Origin: Asticcacaulis sp. | GTDB lineage: Bacteria; Pseudomonadota; Alphaproteobacteria; Caulobacterales; Caulobacteraceae | Assembly (NCBI RefSeq): GCF_020217185.1 | Contig: NZ_JAIWNX010000157.1 | Location: forward strand, 1-10,000 | Direction of reading: 5' to 3' | DNA length: 10,000 nucleotides | Shown: piece by piece, positions 1 through 5,492 of the stretch | Layout: each line of letters starts with the position of its first letter | Position numbering within the stretch: position 1 is the stretch's first letter | Program-made: the position numbers and the translations under genes | Notes under the pieces: model-generated | Database searches by the model: none | The model's input: only the letters and a program-made list of their open reading frames with translations | Told to the model about the DNA's origin: nothing

Positions 1-717
1 GGGCTGGCCGTATCGGCGGCCTCGTCGGCGACCCAGACCACGGCCAGTGTGCAGACGGTGGCCGCCGCGGCCGAAGAACTGGCGGCCTCGGTACGCGAAA
101 TTTCCGATCAGGTGCAGACGACCAACCGCCTGGTGGCCGATTCCTTCCATAAGGTGCAGGACGCCGATCTGGTGGCGCAGAAGCTGTCTTCGGCCTCGGA
201 TCGCGTCAGCGAAGTGACGACCGTCATCGCCAATATCTCCAGCCAGATCAATCTGCTGGCGCTCAACGCCACCATCGAATCGGCGCGCGCCGGTGAGGCC
301 GGTCGCGGATTTGCGGTGGTCGCCGGTGAGGTGAAGAACCTCGCCAACCAGACCAGCCGCTCCATCGGTGAAATCAACAGCGTGATCGACGAAATGCGTC
401 AGGCGTCGCGTGAAATCGTCGGCGTTCTGGGCGATATTCGCGGTGCGGTGGACGCCATCACCCACGCCACCACCTCGGTCGCGGCCGCCGTCGAGGAACA
501 GTCGGCGACCACAGGGGACATTGCGCGCAACATGGCCTTTGCGGCTGAGGGGACGCGCGTGATCAGCGAAAATCTCGATCAGGTGTCGGGGATCACCACG
601 CGCAGCGGTGAGGCCTCGGCGCACCTGTTCGACTCGTCTCAGGCCCTGTCGGATCAGGCGGCGGCCCTGCGTGGTCGCGTGGCGGAGTTCCTCAGCCGCA
701 TCAATCGGGCATCGTAA
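1..717 (+). CDS. Methyl-accepting chemotaxis protein, 3' part (truncated by window edge)
   Basis: Reading frame 1 is open from the first base to the TAA at 715-717, giving 238 residues of the C-terminal cytoplasmic part of a chemoreceptor. The receptor tip, encoded at about 247-345, carries the classic motif [19 protein letters not shown] followed by [14 protein letters not shown]; this is the site where CheA and CheW dock. The flanking sequence is Ala/Ser/Gln/Glu-rich heptad coiled coil ([15 protein letters not shown] before, [18 protein letters not shown] after), the usual methylation-helix type. Family knowledge: such proteins pass a ligand or redox signal to CheA to steer motility. The sensory domain and any membrane segments lie upstream of the window, so the ligand cannot be inferred. 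The protein ends FLSRINRAS, without an NWETF-like CheR/CheB tethering pentapeptide. The GTG at 49 is an internal codon, not a start. Confidence 0.95.
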   Translation, partial: GLAVSAASSATQTTASVQTVAAAAEELAASVREISDQVQTTNRLVADSFHKVQDADLVAQKLSSASDRVSEVTTVIANISSQINLLALNATIESARAGEAGRGFAVVAGEVKNLANQTSRSIGEINSVIDEMRQASREIVGVLGDIRGAVDAITHATTSVAAAVEEQSATTGDIARNMAFAAEGTRVISENLDQVSGITTRSGEASAHLFDSSQALSDQAAALRGRVAEFLSRINRAS

Positions 718-726
718 AAGCGGTAA

Positions 727-830
727 AACCACAGATTACACAGATTACGCAGATTATTCGACGCTGACGGGCCTTCCCGCGAGACGGGGCGCGAAGCGCC
801 AAATCTGTGCAATCTGTGTAATCTGTGGTT
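727..830. repeat. Long inverted repeat with 9-nt tandem units; possible dispersed intergenic element
   Basis: The left arm (727-755) and right arm (802-830) are 29 nt each and reverse-complementary at 27 positions; one of the two differences is a G-U pair in RNA. Each arm consists of three 9-nt units: CACAGATTA, CACAGATTA, CGCAGATTA on the left and their complements on the right (802-810, 811-819, 820-828). The 46-nt loop contains two more perfect hairpins: CGGG/CCCG (768-771 with 776-779) and GGCGC/GCGCC (788-792 with 796-800). Folded, this is a cruciform or a long RNA stem topped by two hairpins. It begins 10 nt after the chemoreceptor stop codon. From general knowledge, CACAGATTA-type repeats recur between genes in many unrelated bacteria and give spurious short-periodic ORFs; copy number here cannot be judged. 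It could be a non-autonomous mobile element, a REP-like sequence or a processing/termination structure. Confidence 0.8.
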
Positions 831-943
831 CCAGATTGTTGGTGTGGCCAAACTCCGGACAGCAAGACCAAGGGGCCAGTTGCCCTTTCACCCCAATACA
901 TATCGACACACGAAGGCATGACCGGGCGCGTTACCATCGGGGT

Positions 944-963
944 GCAGGGGACGTGTCCCCTGC
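944..963 (+). terminator. Terminator-like hairpin between convergent genes
   Basis: A perfect 8-bp stem GCAGGGGA/TCCCCTGC encloses the loop CGTG and is followed by a pyrimidine-rich run (GTCTCTTTCT) rather than a clean T tract. It lies between the chemoreceptor gene (plus) and the small exported protein gene (minus, stop at 972), where a terminator is expected. No T tract follows in the minus direction. A second, weaker hairpin (AAGGGGC/GCCCTTT, 870-888) lies upstream. Function as a terminator is inferred; it could also be a repeated intergenic palindrome. Confidence 0.4.
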
Positions 964-971
964 GTCTCTTT

Positions 972-1169
972 CTACGCCTTCAGGTCACAGGCGCGCAGGC
1001 TCTGACTGCGCAGCAGGGCCTGCTTTTCGCGGACTGAGCCATGACGATAGGCGGCGGTCTGCCTGACGGCGGCGAGGGCCTCGGCGCGGCAGGCGGCCGG
1101 GGCGGCGGTCGCCGGAACCGCGGCGATCAGGGGCAGGGACAGGGCCATCAGGCACAGAAGCGGTTTCAT
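972..1169 (-). CDS. Small exported protein of unknown function (65 aa)
   Basis: The 65-residue product starts MKPLLCLMALSLPLIAAVPA, a compact Sec signal peptide with probable cleavage after ATAA (residues 20-23), leaving a mature chain of about 42 residues. That chain has exactly two cysteines, Cys27 and Cys61, near its two ends, which could form one disulfide in the periplasm; the stretch between is predicted-helix-like and basic (YRHGSVREKQALLRSQ). I chose the ATG at 1169 rather than a longer start at 1262 because an AAAGGTG-like ribosome-binding site lies just upstream and because the signal peptide then begins at residue 1. It is transcribed away from the porin gene from a shared 153-bp region. 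I do not recognise the family. Composition and signal peptide make a real gene likely. Confidence 0.7.
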   Translation of the reverse strand: MKPLLCLMALSLPLIAAVPATAAPAACRAEALAAVRQTAAYRHGSVREKQALLRSQSLRACDLKA

Positions 1170-1223
1170 ACTGGGACACCTTTCAACAGTCGGAAACCAC
1201 AGAGCAATCGCCGGGCCGTTCCG

Positions 1224-1251
1224 GTCATATCCGGTTAACCCTGTCTGTAAA
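1224..1251 (-). promoter_or_regulatory. Possible promoter for the small exported protein gene
   Basis: On the minus strand TTTACA (1251-1246, five of six matches to TTGACA) is followed after 16 nt by TATGAC (1229-1224, four of six to TATAAT). This would start a leader of about 50 nt before the ATG at 1169. It overlaps the predicted promoter for the porin on the other strand. Inference by motif only. Confidence 0.25.
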
Positions 1252-1258
1252 CTATAAC
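1235..1258 (+). promoter_or_regulatory. Probable promoter of the OprB-family porin gene
   Basis: ACTATAAC at 1251-1258 matches seven of eight positions of the Caulobacter housekeeping -10 consensus GCTANAWC, and TTAACCC at 1235-1241 is a partial match to TTGACGS. The 9-nt spacer is slightly shorter than the usual 10-14. Transcription would start near 1265 and give a leader of about 58 nt that includes the hairpin at 1288-1304. Motif-based inference. Confidence 0.4.
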
Positions 1259-1287
1259 CCAATAGATTTCGAGTAACGTGGATATTG

Positions 1288-1304
1288 TCGGGCGATGTGC
1301 CCGA
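1288..1304 (+). promoter_or_regulatory. Stem-loop in the porin 5' leader
   Basis: A perfect 6-bp stem TCGGGC/GCCCGA with the 5-nt loop GATGT lies 18 nt before the chosen porin start and just before its weak AGGG ribosome-binding site (1312-1315); G-U pairs can extend it by two. Porin mRNAs are often regulated in the leader by small RNAs or stability elements, so a role is plausible, but nothing in the sequence proves it. Confidence 0.35.
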
Positions 1305-1322
1305 TGTGTTCAGGGTTTATCC

Positions 1323-2474
1323 ATGCGTCTGTCTGTTCTCGCTTGTGCGCTACTGTCTCTGGGTTACGGCACCTCTGTGGCAGGTGTGGCTTCGGCCGGC
1401 GTCGAATACGATGCCGTCCTGACCGCCGACCTGCTGCGCAACCATTCGGGAGGCTTGCGCGAAGGCAACCGGGTCATGAGCAATCTCGACCTGTCGGCCG
1501 CCTGGCAGGGCGAAGGCGAGGCCTTTAAAAACTGGGACGGTTTCGCCTATGTGCTGGCCGATAGCGGGGGTGGCTTTTCCGAGTTCTACTCTGGCGATGC
1601 GCAGGTCGTGTCCAATATCGACGCGCCGAAGGGCGTGCGCCTGTTTGAGGTGTGGTTGCGTCGCACGGGCGACGATGAACGCTGGTCTGTGACCGGGGGC
1701 CTGATCAATCTCAATGGTATTTTCGACGTGCAGGAGGCGGGGGCGCTGTTCCTTAACGCCTCGCACGGTATTGGTCCGGACTATTCGCAGAGCGGCCCGT
1801 CGATCTTTCCGTTTTCGACTCTGGGTCTGGTTGGCGAATGGCAGGCCAGTGAGACTTTGCGCCTGCGCGCCGGGGTGTTTGACGGCGTGGCCGGCGACCC
1901 GGCGCATCAGAGCAGCTTTATCGGCATCAAGCTGGGTGACGGCGACGGCGCGCACTGGGTGGCCGAAGCGCAGCAGGACTTTGCGCGCGGCTATGTCAAG
2001 CTGGGGGCGTGGACCTATACGGCGAAGGCCGAGCGCCTCGACGGCACGGGCCTGTCCGATGGCAATAGCGGCTATTACGCGCAACTGAAGTACGATTTTT
2101 ATAAACCCGAAGCCGACAGCGACCGCGGTGTGTCAGGCTGGGTGCGGCTGGGTAAGGCCAATAAGGACCTTCAGGCCATCGAAACCTATGCGGGCGGCGG
2201 GCTGGTGTGGACCGGGCCGCTCACAGGGCGCGAGTCGGACGCCGTAGGCTTTGCTGTTGCCCACGCCGACTTCGGTCAGCCCTATGCCGAGGCGGTGGGT
2301 GTCAACCTGAAGCCGGAAACCATTTACGAACTCAGCTATCGTTACGCCATCAGGGACGGTCTGAGCCTTCAGCCGGACGTGCAATATATCCGCCACCCGG
2401 CTGGTGATCCGCAAACGGACGATGCCCTGGTGCTGGGGGTGCGTCTGCGGGTGGGGCTCGCCGCGTTTAAATAA
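1323..2474 (+). CDS. OprB-family carbohydrate-selective outer-membrane porin
   Basis: The 383-residue product has a signal peptide (MRLSVLACALLSLGYGTSVA, cleavage probably near residue 20-25) and an alternating beta-strand pattern throughout. Segments typical of the OprB family (PF04966) are GLINLNGIFDV (126-136), FLNASHGIGPDYSQSGPSIF (143-162), LRAGVFDGVAGDP (181-193), GYYAQLKYDFY (250-260), SGWVRLGKANKD (271-282), GGGLVWTGPL (291-300) and a C-terminal block with ETIYELSYRYAI and PDVQYIRHPAG (332-361). OprB proteins form outer-membrane channels for sugars and related small solutes. The substrate here cannot be read from sequence, and no sugar-utilisation genes are adjacent. The ATG at 1323 is preferred over 1278 because it begins directly with the signal peptide and has AGGG seven nt upstream. 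The chain ends VGLAAFK, so the usual terminal Phe is penultimate. It is transcribed alone or reads into the SRP RNA gene. Confidence 0.88.
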   Translation: MRLSVLACALLSLGYGTSVAGVASAGVEYDAVLTADLLRNHSGGLREGNRVMSNLDLSAAWQGEGEAFKNWDGFAYVLADSGGGFSEFYSGDAQVVSNIDAPKGVRLFEVWLRRTGDDERWSVTGGLINLNGIFDVQEAGALFLNASHGIGPDYSQSGPSIFPFSTLGLVGEWQASETLRLRAGVFDGVAGDPAHQSSFIGIKLGDGDGAHWVAEAQQDFARGYVKLGAWTYTAKAERLDGTGLSDGNSGYYAQLKYDFYKPEADSDRGVSGWVRLGKANKDLQAIETYAGGGLVWTGPLTGRESDAVGFAVAHADFGQPYAEAVGVNLKPETIYELSYRYAIRDGLSLQPDVQYIRHPAGDPQTDDALVLGVRLRVGLAAFK

Positions 2475-2478
2475 GCGC

Positions 2479-2509
2479 TTGCAATCGCAAAACGGAATCC
2501 GCATATAGC
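2479..2509 (+). promoter_or_regulatory. Probable promoter of the SRP RNA gene
   Basis: TTGCAA (2479-2484) begins five bases after the porin stop codon, and TATAGC (2504-2509) lies 19 nt further on; CATATA with a 17-nt spacer is the alternative -10. Either places transcription start near 2514-2516, which coincides with the 5' end of the closing stem of the SRP RNA. That agreement is the main support. Confidence 0.5.
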
Positions 2510-2513
2510 GGTC

Positions 2514-2600
2514 GAGATCGCGCGGGCGGAGGCCTCGCCAACCTGGTCAGGGCCGGAAGGCAGCAGCCACAACGAATTCACCTTCGGGTCGCGCGGTCTC
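2514..2600 (+). ncRNA. ffs: Signal recognition particle 4.5S (small bacterial) RNA
   Basis: The hallmark domain IV is present at 2545-2568: GGTCAGG, then GCC-GGAA-GGC with a GGAA tetraloop at 2555-2558, then AGCAGCC. This is the symmetric-loop binding site for the Ffh M domain. The outer stem closes with 11 pairs, 2514-2524 with 2590-2600 (GAGATCGCGCG against CGCGCGGTCTC, one G-U), and an inner stem pairs CGGAGG (2527-2532) with CCTTCG (2581-2586). The RNA of about 87-95 nt has the small SRP form without the Alu domain. With Ffh and FtsY it targets nascent inner-membrane proteins to the translocon. Its position shortly upstream of dnaX is a recurring arrangement in alphaproteobacteria. The exact ends are estimated from the stem. 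I see no clear T-rich terminator immediately downstream. Confidence 0.95.
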
Positions 2601-2636
2601 ACCGTCTCCCTCATAGCGTCATATGTTTGCCATCTG

Positions 2637-2654
2637 CCTGAGTTAAACTTCAGG
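2637..2654. repeat. Short inverted repeat, possible operator
   Basis: CCTGA (2637-2641) and TCAGG (2650-2654) flank an AT-rich centre GTTAAACT. It lies between the SRP RNA gene and the start at 2686. A TTGCCA hexamer (2627-2632) lies upstream and GTTAAACT resembles a weak -10, so the palindrome could overlap a promoter for the following gene, or be a remnant transcript-end hairpin of the SRP RNA. Weak evidence. Confidence 0.25.
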
Positions 2655-2685
2655 TGGGGACAGCTCTGGCATAGGGGGATACCGC

Positions 2686-3318
2686 ATGAGCGCTGTATCG
2701 AAACTCTCAGTAATGAGCGTCGCCGTTGTTTGCCTGACTCTGGCTCAGGGCGCAGGGGCGCAAACCGCGACGTGGACCGGACCTGACCCGCAGCGTAAAG
2801 TCAGGCTGTACGGCGACACCGTTTACAATCTTGATTACGTAATGAGCGAAATCTGCATGCCCTGGGTGATTCAGGAGGCGGATACCCAAGGGTTCAAACG
2901 CTCTGGAGTGGTTGCCGCCCGCCGTTCCGCTTCCGAAAAAGCTCTGGATCAATTTGCCAAACGTGAAGTGCTTAGTGCCTGGTGGGTCGGTAGTCCGAAT
3001 ATTACGGTCACGCTGAGCCGGGGTGTCGGCAAAACCGAACGCAATTGTGATGTCACGGTCAACCGCGGCGAGGGCGCCAAGCTCAGAGACGCTATGGTCG
3101 CGCGGCTGGCGCAATGGCCGCATCCCCTGACCCAAAAATACAGCCAGCCGGTCACGAACTATGCGCAACGCGAACTCTGGTGCGGGACGGTGAACGAGGC
3201 CAGCGATCTGGCGCTGATCAGCAGCGGTGGGCAGAAGGGCTTTGCGGCCCTGCGGGCGACCGTGTGGCGGCAGTCGCCGCCGCATAAAGACTGTCCGTCT
3301 GAGCCCGCCGCGCCGTAA
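2686..3318 (+). CDS. Secreted protein of unknown function (210 aa)
   Basis: The N-terminus is a Sec signal peptide (basic start, hydrophobic stretch VMSVAVVCLTLA at 9-20, cleavage probably after QGAGA, residue 25), so the product is likely periplasmic. The mature chain of about 185 residues has four cysteines at 57 (EICMPWV), 121 (RNCDVTV), 166 (LWCGTVN) and 203, compatible with two disulfides. No enzyme motif is evident; alternating hydrophobic stretches such as ITVTLSRG suggest a mainly beta fold. A strong ribosome-binding site AGGGGGA (2673-2679) six nt before the ATG supports this start. It lies between the SRP RNA and dnaX on the same strand, 42 nt from dnaX, but dnaX appears to have its own promoter. 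Codon use is less extremely GC-rich than that of dnaX, as expected for a weakly expressed lineage-specific gene. I do not recognise the family. Confidence 0.8.
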   Translation: MSAVSKLSVMSVAVVCLTLAQGAGAQTATWTGPDPQRKVRLYGDTVYNLDYVMSEICMPWVIQEADTQGFKRSGVVAARRSASEKALDQFAKREVLSAWWVGSPNITVTLSRGVGKTERNCDVTVNRGEGAKLRDAMVARLAQWPHPLTQKYSQPVTNYAQRELWCGTVNEASDLALISSGGQKGFAALRATVWRQSPPHKDCPSEPAAP

Positions 3319-3325
3319 CAAACGG

Positions 3326-3354
3326 CTGGCGTTGCGTCGGCGAGGCGCTATAAG
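3326..3354 (+). promoter_or_regulatory. Candidate dnaX promoter giving a leaderless mRNA
   Basis: GCTATAAG at 3347-3354 matches seven of eight positions of the Caulobacter -10 consensus GCTANAWC and contains TATAAG, five of six to the general -10. If the last base is -7, transcription starts exactly at 3361, the A of the dnaX ATG. A -35 candidate is CTGGCG (3326-3331); TTGCGT (3332-3337) is a better hexamer but closer than usual. No Shine-Dalgarno sequence lies at proper spacing: the only GAGG (3342-3345) is 15 nt away. Confidence 0.5.
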
Positions 3355-3360
3355 TCGGGT

Positions 3361-5172
3361 ATGTCCGACCATCCCGAATCTACAGAGACCGGCGATCCTT
3401 TTGCCACCGAACGCGATGAGAACACCGACGACATGTTCGGTGGTCCGGCGGTGCCTGCGCCTGCGAAAAAGGACGCGGCCTATACGGTGCTGGCGCGCAA
3501 ATACCGCCCGCGCACCTTTGAGGACCTGATCGGGCAGGAGGCGATGGTGCGCACCCTGTCCAACGCCTTCGCCACGGGGCGTATCGCCCACGCCTTCATG
3601 CTGACCGGTGTGCGCGGGGTGGGTAAGACGACGACGGCCCGCCTGCTGGCGCGCGCGCTGAATTACGAATCCGACACGGTGAAGGGGCCCAGCGTCGATC
3701 TTTCGACCTTTGGCTACCACTGTCAGGCCATTATCGAAGGTCGGCATATCGACGTGCTGGAGCTGGACGCGGCGTCGCGCACCGGCGTCGATTCGATGCG
3801 CGAACTTTTGGAAAGCGTGCGTTATGCGCCGGTCGAAGCGCGCTACAAGGTCTATGTGATCGACGAAGTGCACATGCTTTCGACCGGGGCCTTCAACGCG
3901 CTTCTTAAGACGCTGGAAGAACCGCCGCCGCACGCCAAGTTCATCTTCGCCACCACCGAAATCCGCAAGGTGCCGGTGACCATCCTGTCGCGTTGTCAGC
4001 GCTTTGACCTGCGCCGCGTCGAGCCGGAAACCCTGACGCCGCATCTGGAAAAAATCTGCCGCCTCGAAGGGGCGCAGATCGAGCCGGATGCTTTGGCCCT
4101 GATCGCCCGCGCCGCCGAAGGTTCGGTGCGCGACTCCCTGTCGCTGCTCGATCAGGCGCTGGTGCAGGCCGAAGAGGGGCAGAGCGTGTCGGCCGAGGTG
4201 GTGCGCGACATGCTGGGGCTGGCCGACCGGTCGGCGACGCTCAGCCTGTTTGAGAATATCATTTCCGGTCAGATGCCGGAGGCGCTTCTGGCCTTCCGCA
4301 CCCTGTACGGCTTCGGGGCCGACCCGTCACAGGTGATGGGCGACCTGCTCGAATACTGCCACGCCACGTCTGTGGCCAAGGTGCTGGGGGCCGAGGCCAC
4401 GCGCCTGCCCAAGGAACCGGCGCAGCGGGTGGCGGCGCTGGGGGCGCAGTTGTCGGCGGGCACCCTGTCGCGTCTGTGGACCCTGATGCTCAAGGCGTTT
4501 GAGGAAATCCGCCGTGCCCCCGATCCGGCGGCGGCAACCGAAATGGCGCTGGTGCGCTTCTGCTATGCGTCTGACCTGCCGGGGCCGGAGACCCTGCTCA
4601 AGCGCCTGCAAAACGGCGAAAACCTGCTGGACGGTGGCCCGTCGGGCGGCGGCATGGGCGGTGTTTCCGGTGGCGGCGTCAGCGCGCAAGGTGCGGTCAT
4701 GCGCCCGCAGGCCTATGCCAATGCCCAGCCGCAAATCCAGCTCCATACGTTTGACGACGTGCTGGCCTTGATCGCCGAAAAGCGCGACATCGGCCTGCGC
4801 GTCGATGTCGAGCGCTACGTCAAGCTGATCTCCTTCCGGCAGGGGGCGATTACGTTTGAACCTGCCCCGCACACGCCGATTGATCTGGTGCGTAAGCTTT
4901 CGGCGCGGCTGAAGGAATGGACGGGGCAGCGCTGGCTGATCGCCACCGAGGGCGGCGGCGGGGCCGAAACCTATCGTGAGCGCGAAATCCGCGAAAAGGC
5001 GGAAGCCTTGCAAAAGCTGCGCAATGACCCATTTATCTCCGGTCTGATGACGGCCTTTCCGGGCGTGGAAATCCTCAGCTTCCGGCCCAAGCCGAAGCCG
5101 GTGGCCGCCACCACGCCCGACATGCCGATGACCGAAAACCGCGACGAATTCAGCGAAAAGGACGACGACTGA
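3361..5172 (+). CDS. dnaX: DNA polymerase III subunit tau (clamp loader ATPase)
   Basis: The 603-residue DnaX is the ATPase of the clamp loader that places the beta clamp on primed DNA and links polymerase cores to the helicase. After an acidic extension (1-40), the AAA+ module starts at VLARKYRPRTFEDLIGQE (43-60). Walker A is GVRGVGKTT (83-91), Walker B VYVIDEVH (164-171), sensor 1 ATTE (197-200) and the SRC arginine-finger motif 210-212. The zinc module is degenerate: of the usual four cysteines only Cys121 remains, with Tyr102, Ser115 and Gly118 at the other positions, as I recall for other alphaproteobacteria. The collar domain spans about 225-420. A glycine-rich linker (425-444) precedes the C-terminal tau region (about 460-580). 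I find no A-AAA-AAG-type slippery heptamer near the linker, so a short form would more likely arise by proteolysis, as known in Caulobacter. First gene of dnaX-ybaB-recR; its TGA overlaps the next ATG. Confidence 0.98.
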   Translation: MSDHPESTETGDPFATERDENTDDMFGGPAVPAPAKKDAAYTVLARKYRPRTFEDLIGQEAMVRTLSNAFATGRIAHAFMLTGVRGVGKTTTARLLARALNYESDTVKGPSVDLSTFGYHCQAIIEGRHIDVLELDAASRTGVDSMRELLESVRYAPVEARYKVYVIDEVHMLSTGAFNALLKTLEEPPPHAKFIFATTEIRKVPVTILSRCQRFDLRRVEPETLTPHLEKICRLEGAQIEPDALALIARAAEGSVRDSLSLLDQALVQAEEGQSVSAEVVRDMLGLADRSATLSLFENIISGQMPEALLAFRTLYGFGADPSQVMGDLLEYCHATSVAKVLGAEATRLPKEPAQRVAALGAQLSAGTLSRLWTLMLKAFEEIRRAPDPAAATEMALVRFCYASDLPGPETLLKRLQNGENLLDGGPSGGGMGGVSGGGVSAQGAVMRPQAYANAQPQIQLHTFDDVLALIAEKRDIGLRVDVERYVKLISFRQGAITFEPAPHTPIDLVRKLSARLKEWTGQRWLIATEGGGGAETYREREIREKAEALQKLRNDPFISGLMTAFPGVEILSFRPKPKPVAATTPDMPMTENRDEFSEKDDD

Positions 5173-5489
5173 TGGACTTGAACGCTCTGATGAAGCAGGC
5201 CCAGGCCGTGCAGCAAAAGTTTACCGAAGCGCAGGAAAAGATGAATCAGGTGGTCGTCACCGGTCAGGCCGGGGCCGGTCTGGTCTCGGTCGATCTGCAA
5301 GGGGGGGGCGTGCTGACGCGCCTGCACATCGACCCCAGCCTGATTAATCCGGACGAGGTTGAGGTGCTGGCCGACCTGATCGTCGCTGCCCACGCCGATG
5401 CGCGCAAAAAGCTCGATGAAGAATCCGCGCGCCTGATGAAGGAGGCGGCGGGGCCGTTCGGCAATATGCCGATGCCGAAGCTGTTCTAA
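5172..5489 (+). CDS. ybaB: YbaB/EbfC-family nucleoid-associated protein
   Basis: The 105-residue product fits the family length and layout: an N-terminal helix starting MDLNALMKQAQAVQQKF (1-17), a central beta sheet (VVVTGQAGAGLVSVDLQGGG, 27-46), the characteristic IDPSL (53-57), and a C-terminal helix rich in Ala and Lys (DLIVAAHADARKKLDEES, 68-85). YbaB/EbfC proteins form dimers that bind DNA and coat the nucleoid. The gene lies between dnaX and recR as in most bacteria, and their co-expression suggests a link to replication or repair. Its ATG overlaps the dnaX TGA by one base (TGATG), which implies translational coupling; AAAGGA at 5157-5162 can serve as ribosome-binding site. A run of eight G at 5301-5308 encodes residues 44-46 and keeps the frame. 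Confidence 0.96.
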   Translation: MDLNALMKQAQAVQQKFTEAQEKMNQVVVTGQAGAGLVSVDLQGGGVLTRLHIDPSLINPDEVEVLADLIVAAHADARKKLDEESARLMKEAAGPFGNMPMPKLF

Positions 5490-5492
5490 TCT

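Noticed and set aside
690..717. CheR/CheB-binding pentapeptide at the chemoreceptor C-terminus
   Set aside because: The protein ends FLSRINRAS, with no NWETF-like sequence.
730..828. Short tandem repeats that could look like a CRISPR array
   Set aside because: The units are 9 nt, directly adjacent and without unique spacers, and the second set is in inverted orientation. No cas genes are present.
1170..1262. Longer start for the small exported protein
   Set aside because: The extra 31 residues would bury the signal peptide, cover the probable promoter region and leave the well-placed ribosome-binding site unused.
1350..2084. A 244-codon minus-strand open frame
   Set aside because: It is antisense to the OprB-family porin, whose signal peptide and family motifs are clear; the composition is a GC-rich shadow.
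2707..4044. A 445-codon open frame on the minus strand
   Set aside because: It runs antisense through the secreted-protein gene and the conserved AAA+ domain of dnaX. Its Arg/His/Gly-rich product is typical of the antisense frame of GC-rich genes, and no ribosome-binding site or domain is seen.
4600..4720. Programmed -1 frameshift site for a gamma form of DnaX
   Set aside because: No A-AAA-AAG-type heptamer occurs near the linker, and the GGGC-rich codons there are not in a slippery register followed by an obvious stop and pseudoknot.
4327..5013. A 228-codon minus-strand open frame
   Set aside because: It lies opposite the collar, linker and start of the C-terminal region of dnaX and has no recognisable motif.
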